Made by a program: the position numbers and the translations under genes. The notes below the pieces were generated by a model, which saw nothing but the letters and a program-made list of their open reading frames with translations, did no database searches and had not been told where the DNA came from. This document shows positions 36,267 through 48,281 of a stretch of 64,000 bases of DNA, piece by piece. Each line of letters begins with the position of its first letter. Within the stretch, counting starts at the first letter, position 1. Source of the DNA: Purpureocillium takamizusanense (lineage: Eukaryota > Ascomycota > Sordariomycetes > Hypocreales > Ophiocordycipitaceae); NCBI RefSeq assembly GCF_022605165.1, contig NC_063073.1, forward strand, positions 930,001 through 994,000, written 5' to 3'.

Positions 36267-37700
36267 GCCGTACACAGGAAATTCTGCGGTTTACGATCCG
36301 TTCTGGTATGCATTTGTAGGCGGTAGAGGCGTCATCTGGTTGCCGTTTCGTATATAGCTGAGATAATTTCTATTCCTTGGTTCGTTTGCCACTGTTTCTA
36401 GGCACGGCTGTGGACACAATTTAAGTCCATCCACGTCGCCTAGTTTACCGCCTGTTAGACGACACCTGAACCCGTGCGTGATGTCTTCACGGCGGAGGAG
36501 GGTGGAAGATCCATTGACCACTCTGCGCACCCGTCGCTGCCACGCCACCCATGCCGCCCCGACTGCTTTCAATCTAACCAGATTTCAGAAAGCGTAAAGT
36601 TGACGTATTATGGACATTTGACTGATGGTGAGAAGTTCCTGATAGCCCAGTATCGCTGTCCTGTCTCGTGATCGTGAACCCGAAGGCATCCTGCTGGCGA
36701 CAGCAGCCAGACTCTCGCCAGGGGCAACCAATGTTCAATCTTCAAATATGCCGATTTAATGCTGTTGGGGAGGTCTGTTACTTTTGATAGCCTGCTCAGG
36801 TCTGGGTTTGAGGTCCTAGTGACGCGTTTCCGTCCGATCAGTGGTGGAGCCTCTGTTAGAGGGCATCTGCAGGCCGGCTGGTGCCAGCTGTCACTGAACA
36901 GCAGCAACTACCTACTAGGTAGAGTGACTGGGCTCTGATAAGGTGAACAGGCTCGTTTCCTTGGCCGCGCACCTTATGTGTGTGCCTGAGGCTCCAGAAT
37001 GCTGCGGCTGCTTCAAAATGTGGCTCCGCTGCCGAGAGGCAGGTGCGAACTGCCTGTTCCTTACATCCCTTTCGCCTGTGCACAGCACACCCTTTCCGCT
37101 TCCTCTTCCTCTTCACCTCTCGCCCTTTCCCCCCATTCTGCACACGCAGCTCTTTAAATCACGTTCGCGAGTCACATCTCTGTCAGCTTCGGTTCCCCTC
37201 GTTTCTCTCGAGGTGACTCTTCGAAGCTGCCCCTGCAGGAATCCACAATCCGTTTGCAGCTGCGACAAACAGGCGATCCGTGATCTTCGTCACCAAGGAA
37301 ATAGGCCTTGCTAGAGCACCAAGGTAAGCAATACTTTCGCTTACTCTAGTGGAGTGACTCTGCTGTTCATAATATCTTGCTTGTTTCTCTCTGTTCTCTG
37401 TCTCCCTTGCCCTGGGTCTACCCATCATTTCATCCTCGGGCGCGCAAAGCGAGGACAGAAATACCGAGAAGTGACCGTAGAGCTTCAAAATTCATCCTTG
37501 CGGTTTTGTTTGGTGGTTGCATCGTTGGAAATTGCGAAACTTCTATTCGTGGCTGGCATTTTCCATTAGGATGGGCTTCAGAACGTGAACCAAGCACACT
37601 TCCTTACTTCCATTCTTCACTAAGCAGACTCAGTATCATACTAACGAATCACGTCCAGAGCAGTCAATTTGCCTCGTTACCATCGAGAAGTCGAATCAAA
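36267..37700. other. Intergenic tract and leader of zinc-knuckle gene
   Basis: No supportable gene. The last 600 bases are CT-rich and contain a good donor (caaggtaagc at about 37320), so a 5' UTR intron of the zinc-knuckle gene is possible. An exact acceptor could not be fixed. Confidence 0.5.
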
Positions 37701-39538
37701 ATGTCTGGCTGGGGAAGTCAAGCTGCAGACTCTGGCGGCTGGGGCACTGCTCCTGCTGCGAGCGATGCCTGGAGCGGCAACCATGCCACGGCTGATGATT
37801 CTTGGGGTGCTGGACCGAGCGCCGACCGCACGACGCGCGGAAATGCTAGCATCTGTAGTGGCCCAGGAAAAGCTTCTGAGGAGAAACAGACTGTTGATCT
37901 TTCCACTGGGTGAGTTTGACCATGCCGGTCATCCTTGCAACAAGATGCTAACTATATCTCATAGCACTACGGAGGCCACCACTATTGCCGATGGCCCAGG
38001 TGACACTACCGAGGCTCATGCTGAAGCGGAAGCAAAGTGCTTCAACTGTGGCCGGAAAGGGTACGTTTATAAGACTCACCTTAAGATGATTTTGCTAACG
38101 AATTCGAAGTCACCGTGTTGCCGAGTGCCCTGAGCCCCGGAACATGACCTGCCGCTACTGCAAACAGGACGGACACATGGTTCGCGACTGCCCTGACAAG
38201 CCACCGATGGTCTGCAGCAACTGTGGCCAAGAAGGTAAGTGCCCATTTGCGACTCCATATACTGGCAACTCCTGACAGAACCTAGGACATCTTCGAAACA
38301 ACTGCGAAAATGCTCGCAAGGTGAATCGGAACCAGGTCGCCGACGTCTCCCCAGATGAGGCCTGGGCCAAGATCGAAAAGGCCGCCATTGAACGAGATGT
38401 AGATGACGCCAAGGAAGCCGTTCAGGAGTATGTCAAGGCTGTGGGAGGCGCCATCACCTACAGGGAACTCCAGGAAGACTTGTTGAACAAAGGTGTCAAC
38501 TTGTTCCTCATCGGCACGGAGAGATCCCTGGTCACCGTCTTCACCAATATGGATCTTCAGGGAAACATGGGAAAGAAGTACAGCATTTCCTATCGCTTCA
38601 CCGACAAGCCGGACCGGCCCCGCGAGGCAGAGTCATTCCCGAAGAGCCACGAGGAGCTGCTCGCACGTCTTGACGATGCTGGAGAGATTGTGAACTCGGG
38701 TCGTTCTAAATGCCACAATTGTGGCGAACTTGGTCATGTTGCAAAGTTTTGCACCCAGGAAAGAACGGAAAGGCCGGACCAGCCGAAGATTTCGTGCAGC
38801 AACTGCAACGAAGAAGGACATCGCCTCCGTGACTGTAGGTGGAAGTCTTTGAAGGATGCTATCGTTGCGGACACTAACACCTCTTCAGGCCCTCAACCTC
38901 GTGTAGACAAGTCTGCCTGTAGAAACTGCGGGTAAGTGCTGCATTCTCAAGTCAGACTTGCAACCGTAGTAACTAACAGACGGATAGCAAATCTGGCCAT
39001 AGGGCCGCCGACTGCGAAGAGCCCCCAAATCTCGACAATGTGGAATGTCGCAAGTGTCATGAAAGTAAGTGGTGCCTCCTCCTGGACTCAAATGCCCTCG
39101 CTAATGATACACAGTGGGACATTTCTCTAAGGACTGCCCGCAGGCTGGTCCCCGCGGATGCCGCAATTGCGGCTCTGAGGAACACATGGCTCGAGATTGC
39201 GATCAACCCCGCAACATGGACCTCGTCACCTGCCGCAACTGCGAAAAGCAGGGGCATATGAGCAGGGACTGCCCGGAGCCGAAAGATTGTAAGTTGGCTT
39301 GAAGGAACACGCGAATTTTGCTGACGCTCAGATAGGGAGCAAGGTTCAATGCTCAAACTGTCAAGAGTTCGGACACACTAAAGTTCGATGTAAGAGGGCA
39401 CCGGTTGATGGCGATGGCTTCGAGAATCAAGAGTTCAACACTGCTGCAGGACCGACTGAGAATTCTGGAAATGATTCTTGGGGCGCAGGAGGTGCTGGAC
39501 AGGCAGGACAGCAGTCCTATGATAGTGGAGGCTGGTAG
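37701..39538 (+). CDS. Ten-CCHC zinc-knuckle nucleic-acid-binding protein
   Basis: Eight exons: 37701-37909, 37965-38060, 38110-38234, 38286-38834, 38889-38931, 38988-39064, 39115-39288, 39336-39538, all GT-AG and phase-consistent, give 491 residues. The N-terminus is Gly/Trp/Ser-rich (MSGWGSQAADSGGWGTAP) and the C-terminus ends in a similar SWGAGG...SGGW. Ten C-x2-C-x4-H-x4-C knuckles are present: three before and seven after a central domain of about 125 residues (AWAKIEKAAIERDVDDAK ... MGKKYSISYRFTDKPDRPRE). This architecture is widespread in ascomycetes and related to the CNBP/Gis2/Byr3 group that binds single-stranded RNA or DNA and affects translation. The function of the central domain is unknown to me. 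The last acceptor could be atag (chosen, 39335) or the upstream ctcag. Confidence 0.9.
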
Positions 39539-40738
39539 GTGTCACTGCCTGCTCGCGAACAAGGGCCTCGACAGAGATGTCCACATTGTCGTGATCGAGG
39601 GGGGTATACGGCGAAAGTCTGGGACTATTGAAGCAACTGACATGTGCTTGGCGACTGAATCACTTGACTTCCTATATGGATCTATACGTCGAGTAAACGA
39701 GATCGCTACGTAGCCAGCATTGAATCATACCCTCGTCGGTAGTATGCCATGCTGCATTGATGTTTTACGTGGCCTGCTTTGGGTTCCAGACATGAAATGG
39801 CCGTTTTGTTTCATCTCTTCTTATCTCTGGCTCCTCCTCTTTTCTAGGCACAATGTTCCGCTCAATTATGAAGTGTGAATTATCATACGCCTGGGGCTGA
39901 CGCGCTGAGATGGCCTCAGACCCAGCGAGTTGTGCAGTGCCGTGCTTTCGGAAGGCACCAAGCTATGCAGTCCATGGTTCTGACTACTGGTAAGATTCCT
40001 CTGGACCCATCCATGGATACGGAGAGTGGGAGCGGTTTTGCGGTATGTACGAAGTACTTCATAGAGCACATGTCGTTTCTCGCGTAACATGCCATTGGAC
40101 GACCAGGCCGATCCACTTGCCTACATGCGCCTGCCACGGATGAGTTATGAGTACGCTCTCTGCGCTCGATCGCCGCGCCGTACGCTGACTGCAATAAATA
40201 CACAGAAGCTATTTATGTGGAGATAGGATGCGGTGATTTATCCTACTTTGTATCCTACTTTGCTCTTTCTTGTATGACGTGAGAGCCATGCGTCTCATAA
40301 AACCGTTTAAGGTAGCGCTGAGTCTTGAGGGAGGGCTGATTCTCGCGCAGAGGGATCCTCATTCGAACAAAACGTTCCGGCACAGTAGGTATTTGATACA
40401 ATGCGGAGCGAACCATTTTCGAACAAGCCTGCATAGACTCTGGTGCATCACAAGAGCGGGGCGAGGGCGCGGGGCTCCAGATCCTACCATGCCAAGCGTC
40501 CGCCTGACTGTTTCTGCCCACTCCGAGTCCGCGATGGCGGAGTTTCCGCGGGCAGGAATGAGGACTAGGACCATCATCCATGATGCTGAGGCTGGGACTG
40601 TGACACAAAGCGTTCAGTGGTATTTGAATGCTTGATTGCCGCGAATTTTCGTTGACGAGTTTGCTCTACCACTCAATTACTTTTATAGATTGAGGCGTAC
40701 GAAGTAGGTGCCGAGTTTGTCATTGGCCAAAAAGCACG
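39539..40738. other. Intergenic tract before GST gene
   Basis: No gene. It contains two exact copies of TACGAAGTA (40048-40056 and 40698-40706). The first overlaps a perfect 10-base palindrome GAAGTACTTC at 40051-40060. The second lies only 33 bases upstream of the GST start codon. Confidence 0.55.
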
Positions 40739-41894
40739 ATGGCGAGCGCCGATATTATTTTTTATCGCTACGAGAGGTCGCCCTACGCGCGAAGGGTGGA
40801 ATGGTATCTGGCCCTCAGGGGCATCCCGTACAGAGAATGTGTAGGTTGCCTCTCTTCTCGCGCAAACGCGGCGCAACGACTAGCAGTCAGGCGGATCGCC
40901 TGATGTCGCAATTTGTGGCATGAATTTAAGACACAATCTGACGTTGCATGCACAGCTTCAGCCCTTGGTTATGCCGCGACCGGACCTCGCGCGTCTGGGC
41001 ATCGCATACCGGCGCATCCCCGTGCTGGCAATCGGCCGTGACGTGTACCTGGACACGCGGCTGCAGCTTCGCAAGCTGGAGGAGCTCGACGACACGGCGG
41101 CGCCGAAGCTCGGCGCGGACACGCCCGAGGCCATGGCACTGGAGAGGCTGCTGTCACTGCTGACGACGGACGGCGGCACGACGTTCAGCGGCATGACGTC
41201 GGTGCTGCCCACCGACATGCCGCTGCTGCAGGACGAGGCCTTTTTGCGGGACAGGGCGGACTTTCTCGGCTTCGAGCTCAGGCCCGGGACGATGCGGCAG
41301 GCTCGGCCAGAGGCGCTGCGGGAGATGGCGGGCGTTTTTGCGCTGCTGGAGACGACGTTGCTCGCGGACGGGAGGGACTGGGTCCTGGGCACGGCGCGGG
41401 CGGGCCTGGCGGACATTGAGGCCATCTGGCGGCTGCACTGGATCGCCAATATACCGGGGGCGCTGCCGGAGAGGTTCTTTTCGGCGGCGGTGTATCCCAA
41501 GGTATACGCCTGGATGGGGCGCTTCGACGAGGCGGTCGCGGCGGCGCGGGCAGCGCAGCAGCAGAAGTCGCGCGTGGTATCGGGCGACCAGGCGGCGAGG
41601 GCGATCCTATCCTCGGCGCTGCACGACGAGGGTTTGCTCGACGTCGATGCGGAGGACCACACCGTCGCGGCGGAGGGACTCGCGCGAGGCGACCTGGTGA
41701 CGGTGTGGCCGACGGACACGGGCGCGTCGGGCAGAGACCGCGGAAGGTTGGTAGCGATGAACAAGGACGAGGTCGTGTTTGAGACGGAGGCAGAGGAGGA
41801 TGGCGGCAGTGGCGGCAACAGGACGGTGAGGGTACACGCCCCGAGGCATGGGTTCAAGGTGAAGAAGGGGGACGTTGGCGCACTGCTAACTTAG
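40739..41894 (+). CDS. Glutathione S-transferase-like protein with C-terminal extension
   Basis: Two exons, 40739-40840 and 40956-41894 (intron 115 nt, phase 0), give 346 residues. Exon 1 encodes the first strand-helix of a thioredoxin fold (IIFYRYERSPYARRVEWYLA, LRGIPYREC). Exon 2 continues with RIPVLAIGRDVYLDTRLQLRKLEE, the GST_N glutathione-site region with the cis-Pro in RIPVL. An all-helical segment to about residue 220 follows. The extra 110 residues at the C-terminus (from about VSGDQAARAIL) are beta-rich, ending HGFKVKKGDVGALLT, and occur in a fungal-specific subgroup. Glutathione-dependent conjugation or reduction is inferred from the fold; no substrate can be assigned. Ser/Tyr in SPY are candidate catalytic residues. 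Confidence 0.87.
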
Positions 41895-43058
41895 GGGCCT
41901 TGGTAGTACCTACCTTGAGAAGGCTTTTCGTGCAATGCAAAAGACAAGCATATGTCTATCCCAAATCACAAAAAAACACAAGTTACGAGAACATGCGAGG
42001 GTATCATATCATCCTTATCTCGCCTCGAGGGATAGCCTGCAGACAGGGCGACAGGGGCGGGCGCAAAGGCGTAGAGGGAGAATCATCTGTAGATTGTACA
42101 AAGTACCTACTATGTGAAGTGTGCGCGCCGGTGTGAACATGCCCCTATTGAAGTTTGGTGGCGATGCACATCGACGTGTGATTTACTTTTTTCTTTTCTA
42201 ATTTCGTGAAACCTGGGGTCACAGATGTTGTCATTGCTTGGGGATGGTTCTGCGATTAGCATAAGCTCAAAGGGGCCGAAAGCGTTACGGCAGCTATGCG
42301 CATGAGTTCATTGTGGTGGAGCTCGGTCGGTATCAGCGGTCAGTTCAAGATGCCCTTGATCATAGGCCGAGCCCGTCGTAGGAGCTTTCGTCGGCAAACT
42401 ACTATGCATAGCGACAAGTTACCCAACGGCACAAAGGGTATGTCTGGTCCACGCGGGCTCGAACAGGACCATTTTGAGTGTCCACGGCGGGATGGGCGGC
42501 GACCTGGGGCGATTGGGTTTGCGGAGGGCATCTTGAGAGTGTGGCGTATAATAGTGGACGTACGGGCGCGAGTGGTAGCACGAGCGGACGTATGTATGCA
42601 CGAAGTACCGAGCGCGGGCGTCAGGCCGAGGCAAGAAGAGGTCGATGATGACGGGTGCTAGCATAGCGGTTCAGGCACAAGTGAAGTACAGCTGCATTGT
42701 CGCACACACAGGCGGACCAGAGAGAGCACCTGAGCCTGCTCGTCCAACGCCACGAGCCTCAAATCACGCAGGGAGCAACCGAGTGGCTGTCGGGGCTGGC
42801 GCGGTGCCTGGACGGCACTCAACACCGACCCGAGAGGGCGGATGGCATGGCTTGTTCGAGTATTGACGGAACCAGCGAAGAAACGCAGCCACAGACAAGA
42901 CAAGGGCATTGCGTCATCCGTGGCAGCCAGCCAGCGTCGCGCGACGGAGTCCAGAAGGTGGGCCGTCGTGACACGCGACCGACACGGCTGCGGAGCCTCA
43001 CGTCCCTTGCGCGCCCAGTCAGCCAGCCAGCAATCAAGCCTGCGACTGGGCGGGCCCC

Positions 43059-43083
43059 TTGGTGGTGATGGTGGTGGTGGTGC
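43059..43083. repeat. (GGT)n repeat, interrupted
   Basis: About eight GGT units with one GAT interruption. The opposite strand would read His or Thr tracts in short spurious ORFs. Confidence 0.75.
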
Positions 43084-43222
43084 TGCCGTGCAGACGGCAG
43101 ATCGCAATCCTTAGACGCTCGCTCCGTATCTCTCCGTTTCTCATGGTGCGCAGCCCAGCAATCAGAGGAATGGTGGTCTTTCCATTCCACGGGGGAGCGG
43201 CCGACAGGGAACAAGGTAGAGG

Positions 43223-43258
43223 ATGGTGGTGGTGGTGGTGGTGGTGGTGGTGGTGGTG
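43223..43258. repeat. (GGT)n repeat, about 12 units
   Basis: A pure GGT array 140 bases from the first one, in the region upstream of ATF1. Confidence 0.8.
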
Positions 43259-46200
43259 CCGCGACACGGAGAGGGTTGCAAAATGGTGCTGACGTCACCT
43301 GACTGATGCTTTGCTGGCCACCATTATTAGTCGGCCTTGATGGCAAGTCACTACACAGTCACGTTGGCGTGCACACTGTGTGCTCCCTGCCGTTTGGTGT
43401 TTGGCCGTGGAATTTTTTCTTGCTAGGCGAGGGACGCAGAAGCAAGGGGCCGGCCCCGTCAGCTCCCCCGGGTTCCCACGCACGCACTTACTTTGGGTTG
43501 ACGCACGACCTTATCACCGCTAGGGGTTAGTTTCCCAGCGAAACCAGGTCTGACGTAATTGTTCGTCAAAGGAAAGACGGATTGTCCCTGGCTTCGTGTG
43601 AGCGCGCGTATCGTGTCGACGATCGGAACCCGCACCAAGGACGGCCGGACGGATGCATGCAAACAAGAAAGGAGCACGCCTGGATGGTGCACCCGGTACG
43701 GTGAGAATTGAGTGAGGTTGGCACCGAGTCGAGCCCAAGTCGAAGACGGAGCGCCGCCTCGCATGTTGGGTGATAGATGCATGGAGGTACGTAGTGGCTG
43801 GCCAGCCAGCCGGAGGTGAGCCGAGAACGGCAGAAGACGACTGCGCGGATGAAAGGGCAAGGAAGAGCCGCGACTGGAGGCGCCGGGACCACCATCCACG
43901 TCTCGAGTTGGGCCTGCCTAGGGCATTGCACCTGCCACTCATCACTGCGGTCTCCCTCACCGACACTCACCCTCCTCCTTTCGGTCGGGTGCTTGCCACC
44001 CGTGGTAGTGAGGCGATGAGGTGGTGAGGTGCCCGTGGCGGCCATTCGGTGCCGGCGCGGCCCAGACAGGCCCCAGGAAAATACGGCGGGCGGATTTGAA
44101 GTTCTCGTGGGTTGATACCCCCAGCAGCTCCCAGCGTCGTTGTCGGTCTGCACGAAGCATGGCGCGTCGACGGCCGGGCTGGCACCACGGCAGCGCCCTC
44201 CACACATTTGATGCACCGCACAACTCGACGAGACTTGAGGAGCACACCCTCGGTCCTGGGCTTGGGTCGATATTTGAGCCCGTCAACACCATCGCCATGG
44301 TCACCAAATCATACCGCGCCAGCGCCGCGGACGGTGGTGGCCCGTCGGCGTCGCAGCGTCGCCAGCGGCAGCAGCTACTGCAGCAGCACCAAACAGGGGT
44401 CAACATTGACCACAAACAACAGTTGCACTCACCCATTGACCTCGCTCAGTTCGTGATTGCCTCCACTGCCATCATGAACTGGTTGACTATAACCACTACG
44501 ACAGCCGGCCATGCACTGTGAGTTGAGTCTGTCACAACGGCTGTTACTGGATGGCTGGCAGAAGCTGGACGGGCCCCCGGCTTGGGATTCCGGCGTCATA
44601 CCACCCCACGCGCATCAGGTGGAAGGGGGAGGGGGGCGCACAGTGCACTCCTCCGATGGCACCATTGCCTGCCCGATTGACGGTCTGCCACTGCTTCGTA
44701 CTATCAAACGTACAGTCCTCGCCTGGCTTCCGCGATGGGGTTGCAGAGCGCTGTGACGAGATTATTTTGTCAGCATAACAGCCCGGTCATATCGAAACGT
44801 GGAGTCTTGTACTGTGCTATGCCCTTTTTCACGGGCGTCTCTGCTGGCGTGTCATCGCCAATGCAGTCCGCTTCTGTCGCGTCTGGCAGGCTCGGCCATG
44901 GAGCAGATACTCCGTCCGTGTCCACGGGGCAAAGCCCCCCTCCCTAGCCCCCGCCAACTGTCTGCCGCGCGAGGAAGGCCAGACTACGTAAATGACAGCT
45001 GCCGGGCGGGCGAGAGGGTACGGCGCGGGGCGGTCTAGGCTGCGAGTCGCTGCCGCTGGTGCTGCAGATGCTGATGTTGGTGCTGCTGTCAAGTCGCGAG
45101 CTCGTATCTGGACCTTAGGAGTTAGAAGCACCTTGGATTACCTCGAGCGAGCCATTTGACAATCCAGCCGCCGCCGCCAGCGTGGACATGAGAGGTGGCG
45201 ATCCCCACCGCCGCCTGCCCGCTGTTGGCCAGACGCGGCGCGCGCGCGCGTAGAGCCAAGAGGGCATCGATCATCGACGATTTGCGACCGCCCTTGGCGC
45301 CGGGGGCGAGTTTCCGCACAGTGCGGATTTGGTTTGTAAGCCCTCGACCCGCCAGCGAGCAGCAGCGTGGATGGGTGCCGCCCTGCTGTGCCCTTCTGTG
45401 GCCGCCTTCGCCTCCCGGCCCAAATTTCCAGCGTCCCCCGGCCCCGCAGGCACGCCCCCCCTGCCACCACTCACAGCCCACAGCCAGCGAGCCAAAGAGA
45501 GCCTGGCACCAGGGAGCGGACGGCGGGGGGCAAAGCAGCATTGGCACAGCACACACAGTACATAATGGAGCGAGGGGTGTGGGTTTCTCTCGGGGGGAAG
45601 AGGAAGGATGGTGGATGGCATGGGGAGGGGAGGGGAGGGGGCGGCCCCAGCGCCGCCATTTTTCATTTTTTTTTCCTGCGCTCATCCCCCTTCCACTTCC
45701 ACCCGCCCTCTTTTTTCACAACGTCATCTCTGACGTCTTCCCCTTCCTCAAGTCGAACCTTTTCGCAGCACCAGCACCGGCACCACCAGCGCAGCGCAGC
45801 AACGCGCAGTGACGAACCCCCAATCCCACCACCACCACCAGACCAAGGATACCGCTGCCCGGTAGCCCGCAAGCGCATTTCCTTTTTGAGCGCCCGCAGG
45901 CAGGCTTGCTTGCGTGCTTGCTTCAATTCACTGCGGCAGAGCGCGCGACGCAGCGCAGTGCAGCGCACGCAGACAGCCTTTTCACCCTGCCTTGGCTTTG
46001 GGCGGCGCCAGCGCCTGTTGGACGCCAGTTTCTGGGGCGCACGCTCCCGCGGCGCCTGCACTCTCCCCTTCTCCCCCCGGGGCCGAGCCACTCCCGCCTG
46101 CCCAGGCGTCAATCTTCGCCCGACTCGAGCGCCGCCTTTTCAGCAGCCTCGCCTGTGACCTCATCGCTCTCCTCCCTTTCCCTCCTGCTCTTGTCCTTTT

Positions 46201-46294
46201 GTTTTCCTTTGCCTTTCTATTACCCCACCTTGTGCAGTCTGCCTGCCCTACGCCCGCCGCGGCCGACTACATCATAGGTAGACAAATCGTCGTC

Positions 46295-47331
46295 ATGGGG
46301 ACTTCTCCCAAGAACGCCTCCGCACGAGGCCAGTCGAAGTCCCCCAAACAACCCAACAACACTCCCCCAGGCACAGGTGAGCCTCATCCATCATCATACA
46401 CCCTTTAGTCCGTTATCGTGCATTGTTTTCCCTGTACCCCTACGCACCTTGTCATTACCCCTCCTCGTGACGTGCGGCTCCGGCGCTGGCGCAACTTTCC
46501 TCGCTCCGACTGTTGTTGCGACGAAGGACGACTTGCCTGCCTGGCTGCTCGCTCGCTCGCTCGCTTGCATAGGTTCAGCCCTCGGTCACCGCACGATCAC
46601 AATTCCAGAATCAGCACCAGCGCCACCCTTCCTCGCACACTCGACGGCCTACACATCGGCTGCTACGAGACTTTGGAACTCACACGCTGCTCACAGATTC
46701 CGCAGCGGACTCGAAAGCCGACACCACACGCAAGCCAGACGGCTCGTCCAATGCCGAAGCGGCCAAGCCCCTCGCCCCCCCCCCTCGTCCAGGTCAACAA
46801 CAGCAGCAGCAATCGAACGATACCCCGGACTATTTCTCGACGCAGGTCGGAGGGTCGCTCAGTCTGGAGCCCAATCCTTTCGAGCAGTCCTTTGGGGGTG
46901 GAGGGCCAGAGACGCCAGGAGGAACCAAGCTACCTTCGGTCGCCCACCTGACATCGCCATCCTCGCTCCTTCCCGGCAGCAACGCGACGCCCTTCAACTG
47001 GGGCGGAGGCTCTCTGCGCACGGGTCCGTTGAGCCCGGCCATGCTGTCGGGACCAGCCAACGACTACTTCAGCGATACGCACCATCTACGCGGCGGCTTC
47101 CCAACACCCAACGAGTCCTCGTTGCGATCGGGTCTTACACCGGGCGGCAGTGGGTCCATGTTCCCTGCCCCCAGCCCAAATTCTCAAGCTCTCTTTGCTC
47201 AACTGGCAAGTGGCGGCGCAACACCAAGCACGCTCGACTTTCACCGCACTGCCCTCAGCGCGGCCGCCAAGCGTGAGCAAAGCAACGGCTCGCAGCAGCA
47301 GCAGCAGCAGCAACAACAACAACAACAACAA

Positions 47332-47362
<31 letters not shown>

Positions 47363-48281
47363 CCGCAAAGACGTCACAACCTCAAGAGATGCCCAACGGT
47401 ACGACCCCGATTAAGACGGAGGCCAAGGCTCCCGGGCCCTTTGATCCACACGACAATGATGCTGCCAACGGCCTCTTCATGCTCGCACAGGGCGCGCAAG
47501 GTCGCAGTGGCGCTGCGAACACCAACCAGTTCACAGCGACGTCAGCCCCTGGTCACGCTCACACCACAGCGGCGCCAGCGCCTCAGGTGCAGGAAGGAAA
47601 TGCCGCCTCGGTCCGCGGTGCCAGCGAGGGCAGCATGATGTCGGAAGAACCCGAGCCGGCGAAGCCTAGCGCACGGGGCAAGGGCAAGAAGAACAACCCA
47701 ACAACAACAAATGGCCGAAGGAAAGCGGACGAGCCCCCCGCCAAGGCGCCGCCGAACAAGAAAGCCAAGGGTAACGCCGGGGCGTACAATGACAGCATTG
47801 AGCCATCGGACGATGACGAAGATGACGAAGACAAGTTCAAGACTGATGAAAATGGCACCAAGACCAAGATGACGGACGAAGAAAAGCGAAAGAACTTCCT
47901 GGAGAGAAATCGGTATGTTACACTCCGACAAGCGTATACTATTCGCACTAACGCCCGCACAGTGTTGCCGCACTCAAGTGTCGCCAACGGAAGAAGCAAT
48001 GGTTGGCGAATCTTCAAACCAAGGTCGAAATGTTCAGCTCTGAAAATGACGCCCTCACAACACAAATCACGCAGCTGCGAGAAGAAGTCGTCAACCTCAA
48101 AACTCTCCTCCTTGCCCATAAAGACTGCCCCGTCACCCAACAGCAGGGTCTGCATGGTGCCTTCATGTCACAGGTGGTCGAGCCATTCAACGCGCAGATG
48201 AACCCGTATGGCATGGCTGGCCCGATGCCTAACCAGCAGCAGGTGATGGCTGGCCAGGGGGTCGACCGCCGATTCTCTTAG
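46295..48281 (+). CDS. ATF1: Atf1/AtfA-type bZIP transcription factor
   Basis: Three exons, 46295-46376, 46697-47912 and 47963-48281 (introns 320 and 50 nt), give 538 residues. The bZIP starts near residue 423: KRKNFLERNR is split by the second intron and continues VAALKCRQRKKQWLANLQ. The leucine zipper runs through VEMFSSENDALTTQITQL to about 486. N-terminal blocks (PDYFSTQVGGSLSLEPNPFEQSF, GSSLLPG-like Ser/Thr-Pro sites, PFNWGGGSLRTGPLSPAML) match the stress-activation region of fungal ATF/CREB factors acted on by the Sty1/Hog1 MAP kinase. A 23-residue polyglutamine tract (47293-47361) lies in the middle. It probably binds CRE sites and controls oxidative and osmotic stress genes, inferred from the family. 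Acidic (SDDDEDDEDKFK) and basic (KGKKNN, PNKKAK) stretches precede the bZIP. Confidence 0.95.
47293..47361 (+). repeat. CAG/CAA repeat encoding Q23 in ATF1
   Basis: Six CAG, eight CAA, then alternating CAG/CAA, 23 codons in all. The mixed codons should reduce slippage compared with a pure CAG array. Confidence 0.95.

Larger units (their letters stand above)
41895..46294. other. 4.4-kb tract: GST 3' flank and ATF1 promoter/leader
   Basis: No gene with recognisable content. It includes the two GGT-repeat tracts (43059-43083 and 43223-43258), a CACGAAGTA word at about 42599, and a small 75-codon ORF starting at 44298 in a good GCCATGG context (ending 44521) with no homology I recognise. From about 45660 there is a CT-rich leader leading into the ATF1 start. 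Long leaders are common for stress-response transcription factors. Confidence 0.5.

Noticed and set aside
39299..39335. Earlier acceptor (ctcag) for the last exon of the zinc-knuckle gene
   Set aside because: It is also in phase, adding TATAGGGAGC-type codons, but atag is the better fit to the short linker between knuckles; left as an alternative.
42819..43346. ORF with poly-His and poly-Pro runs on the minus strand
   Set aside because: The runs are just the GGT arrays read in reverse; the rest has no recognisable content.
46377..47276. 299-codon ORF overlapping the ATF1 first intron and second exon
   Set aside because: It crosses a good intron in the wrong frame; the ATF1 frame explains the region completely.
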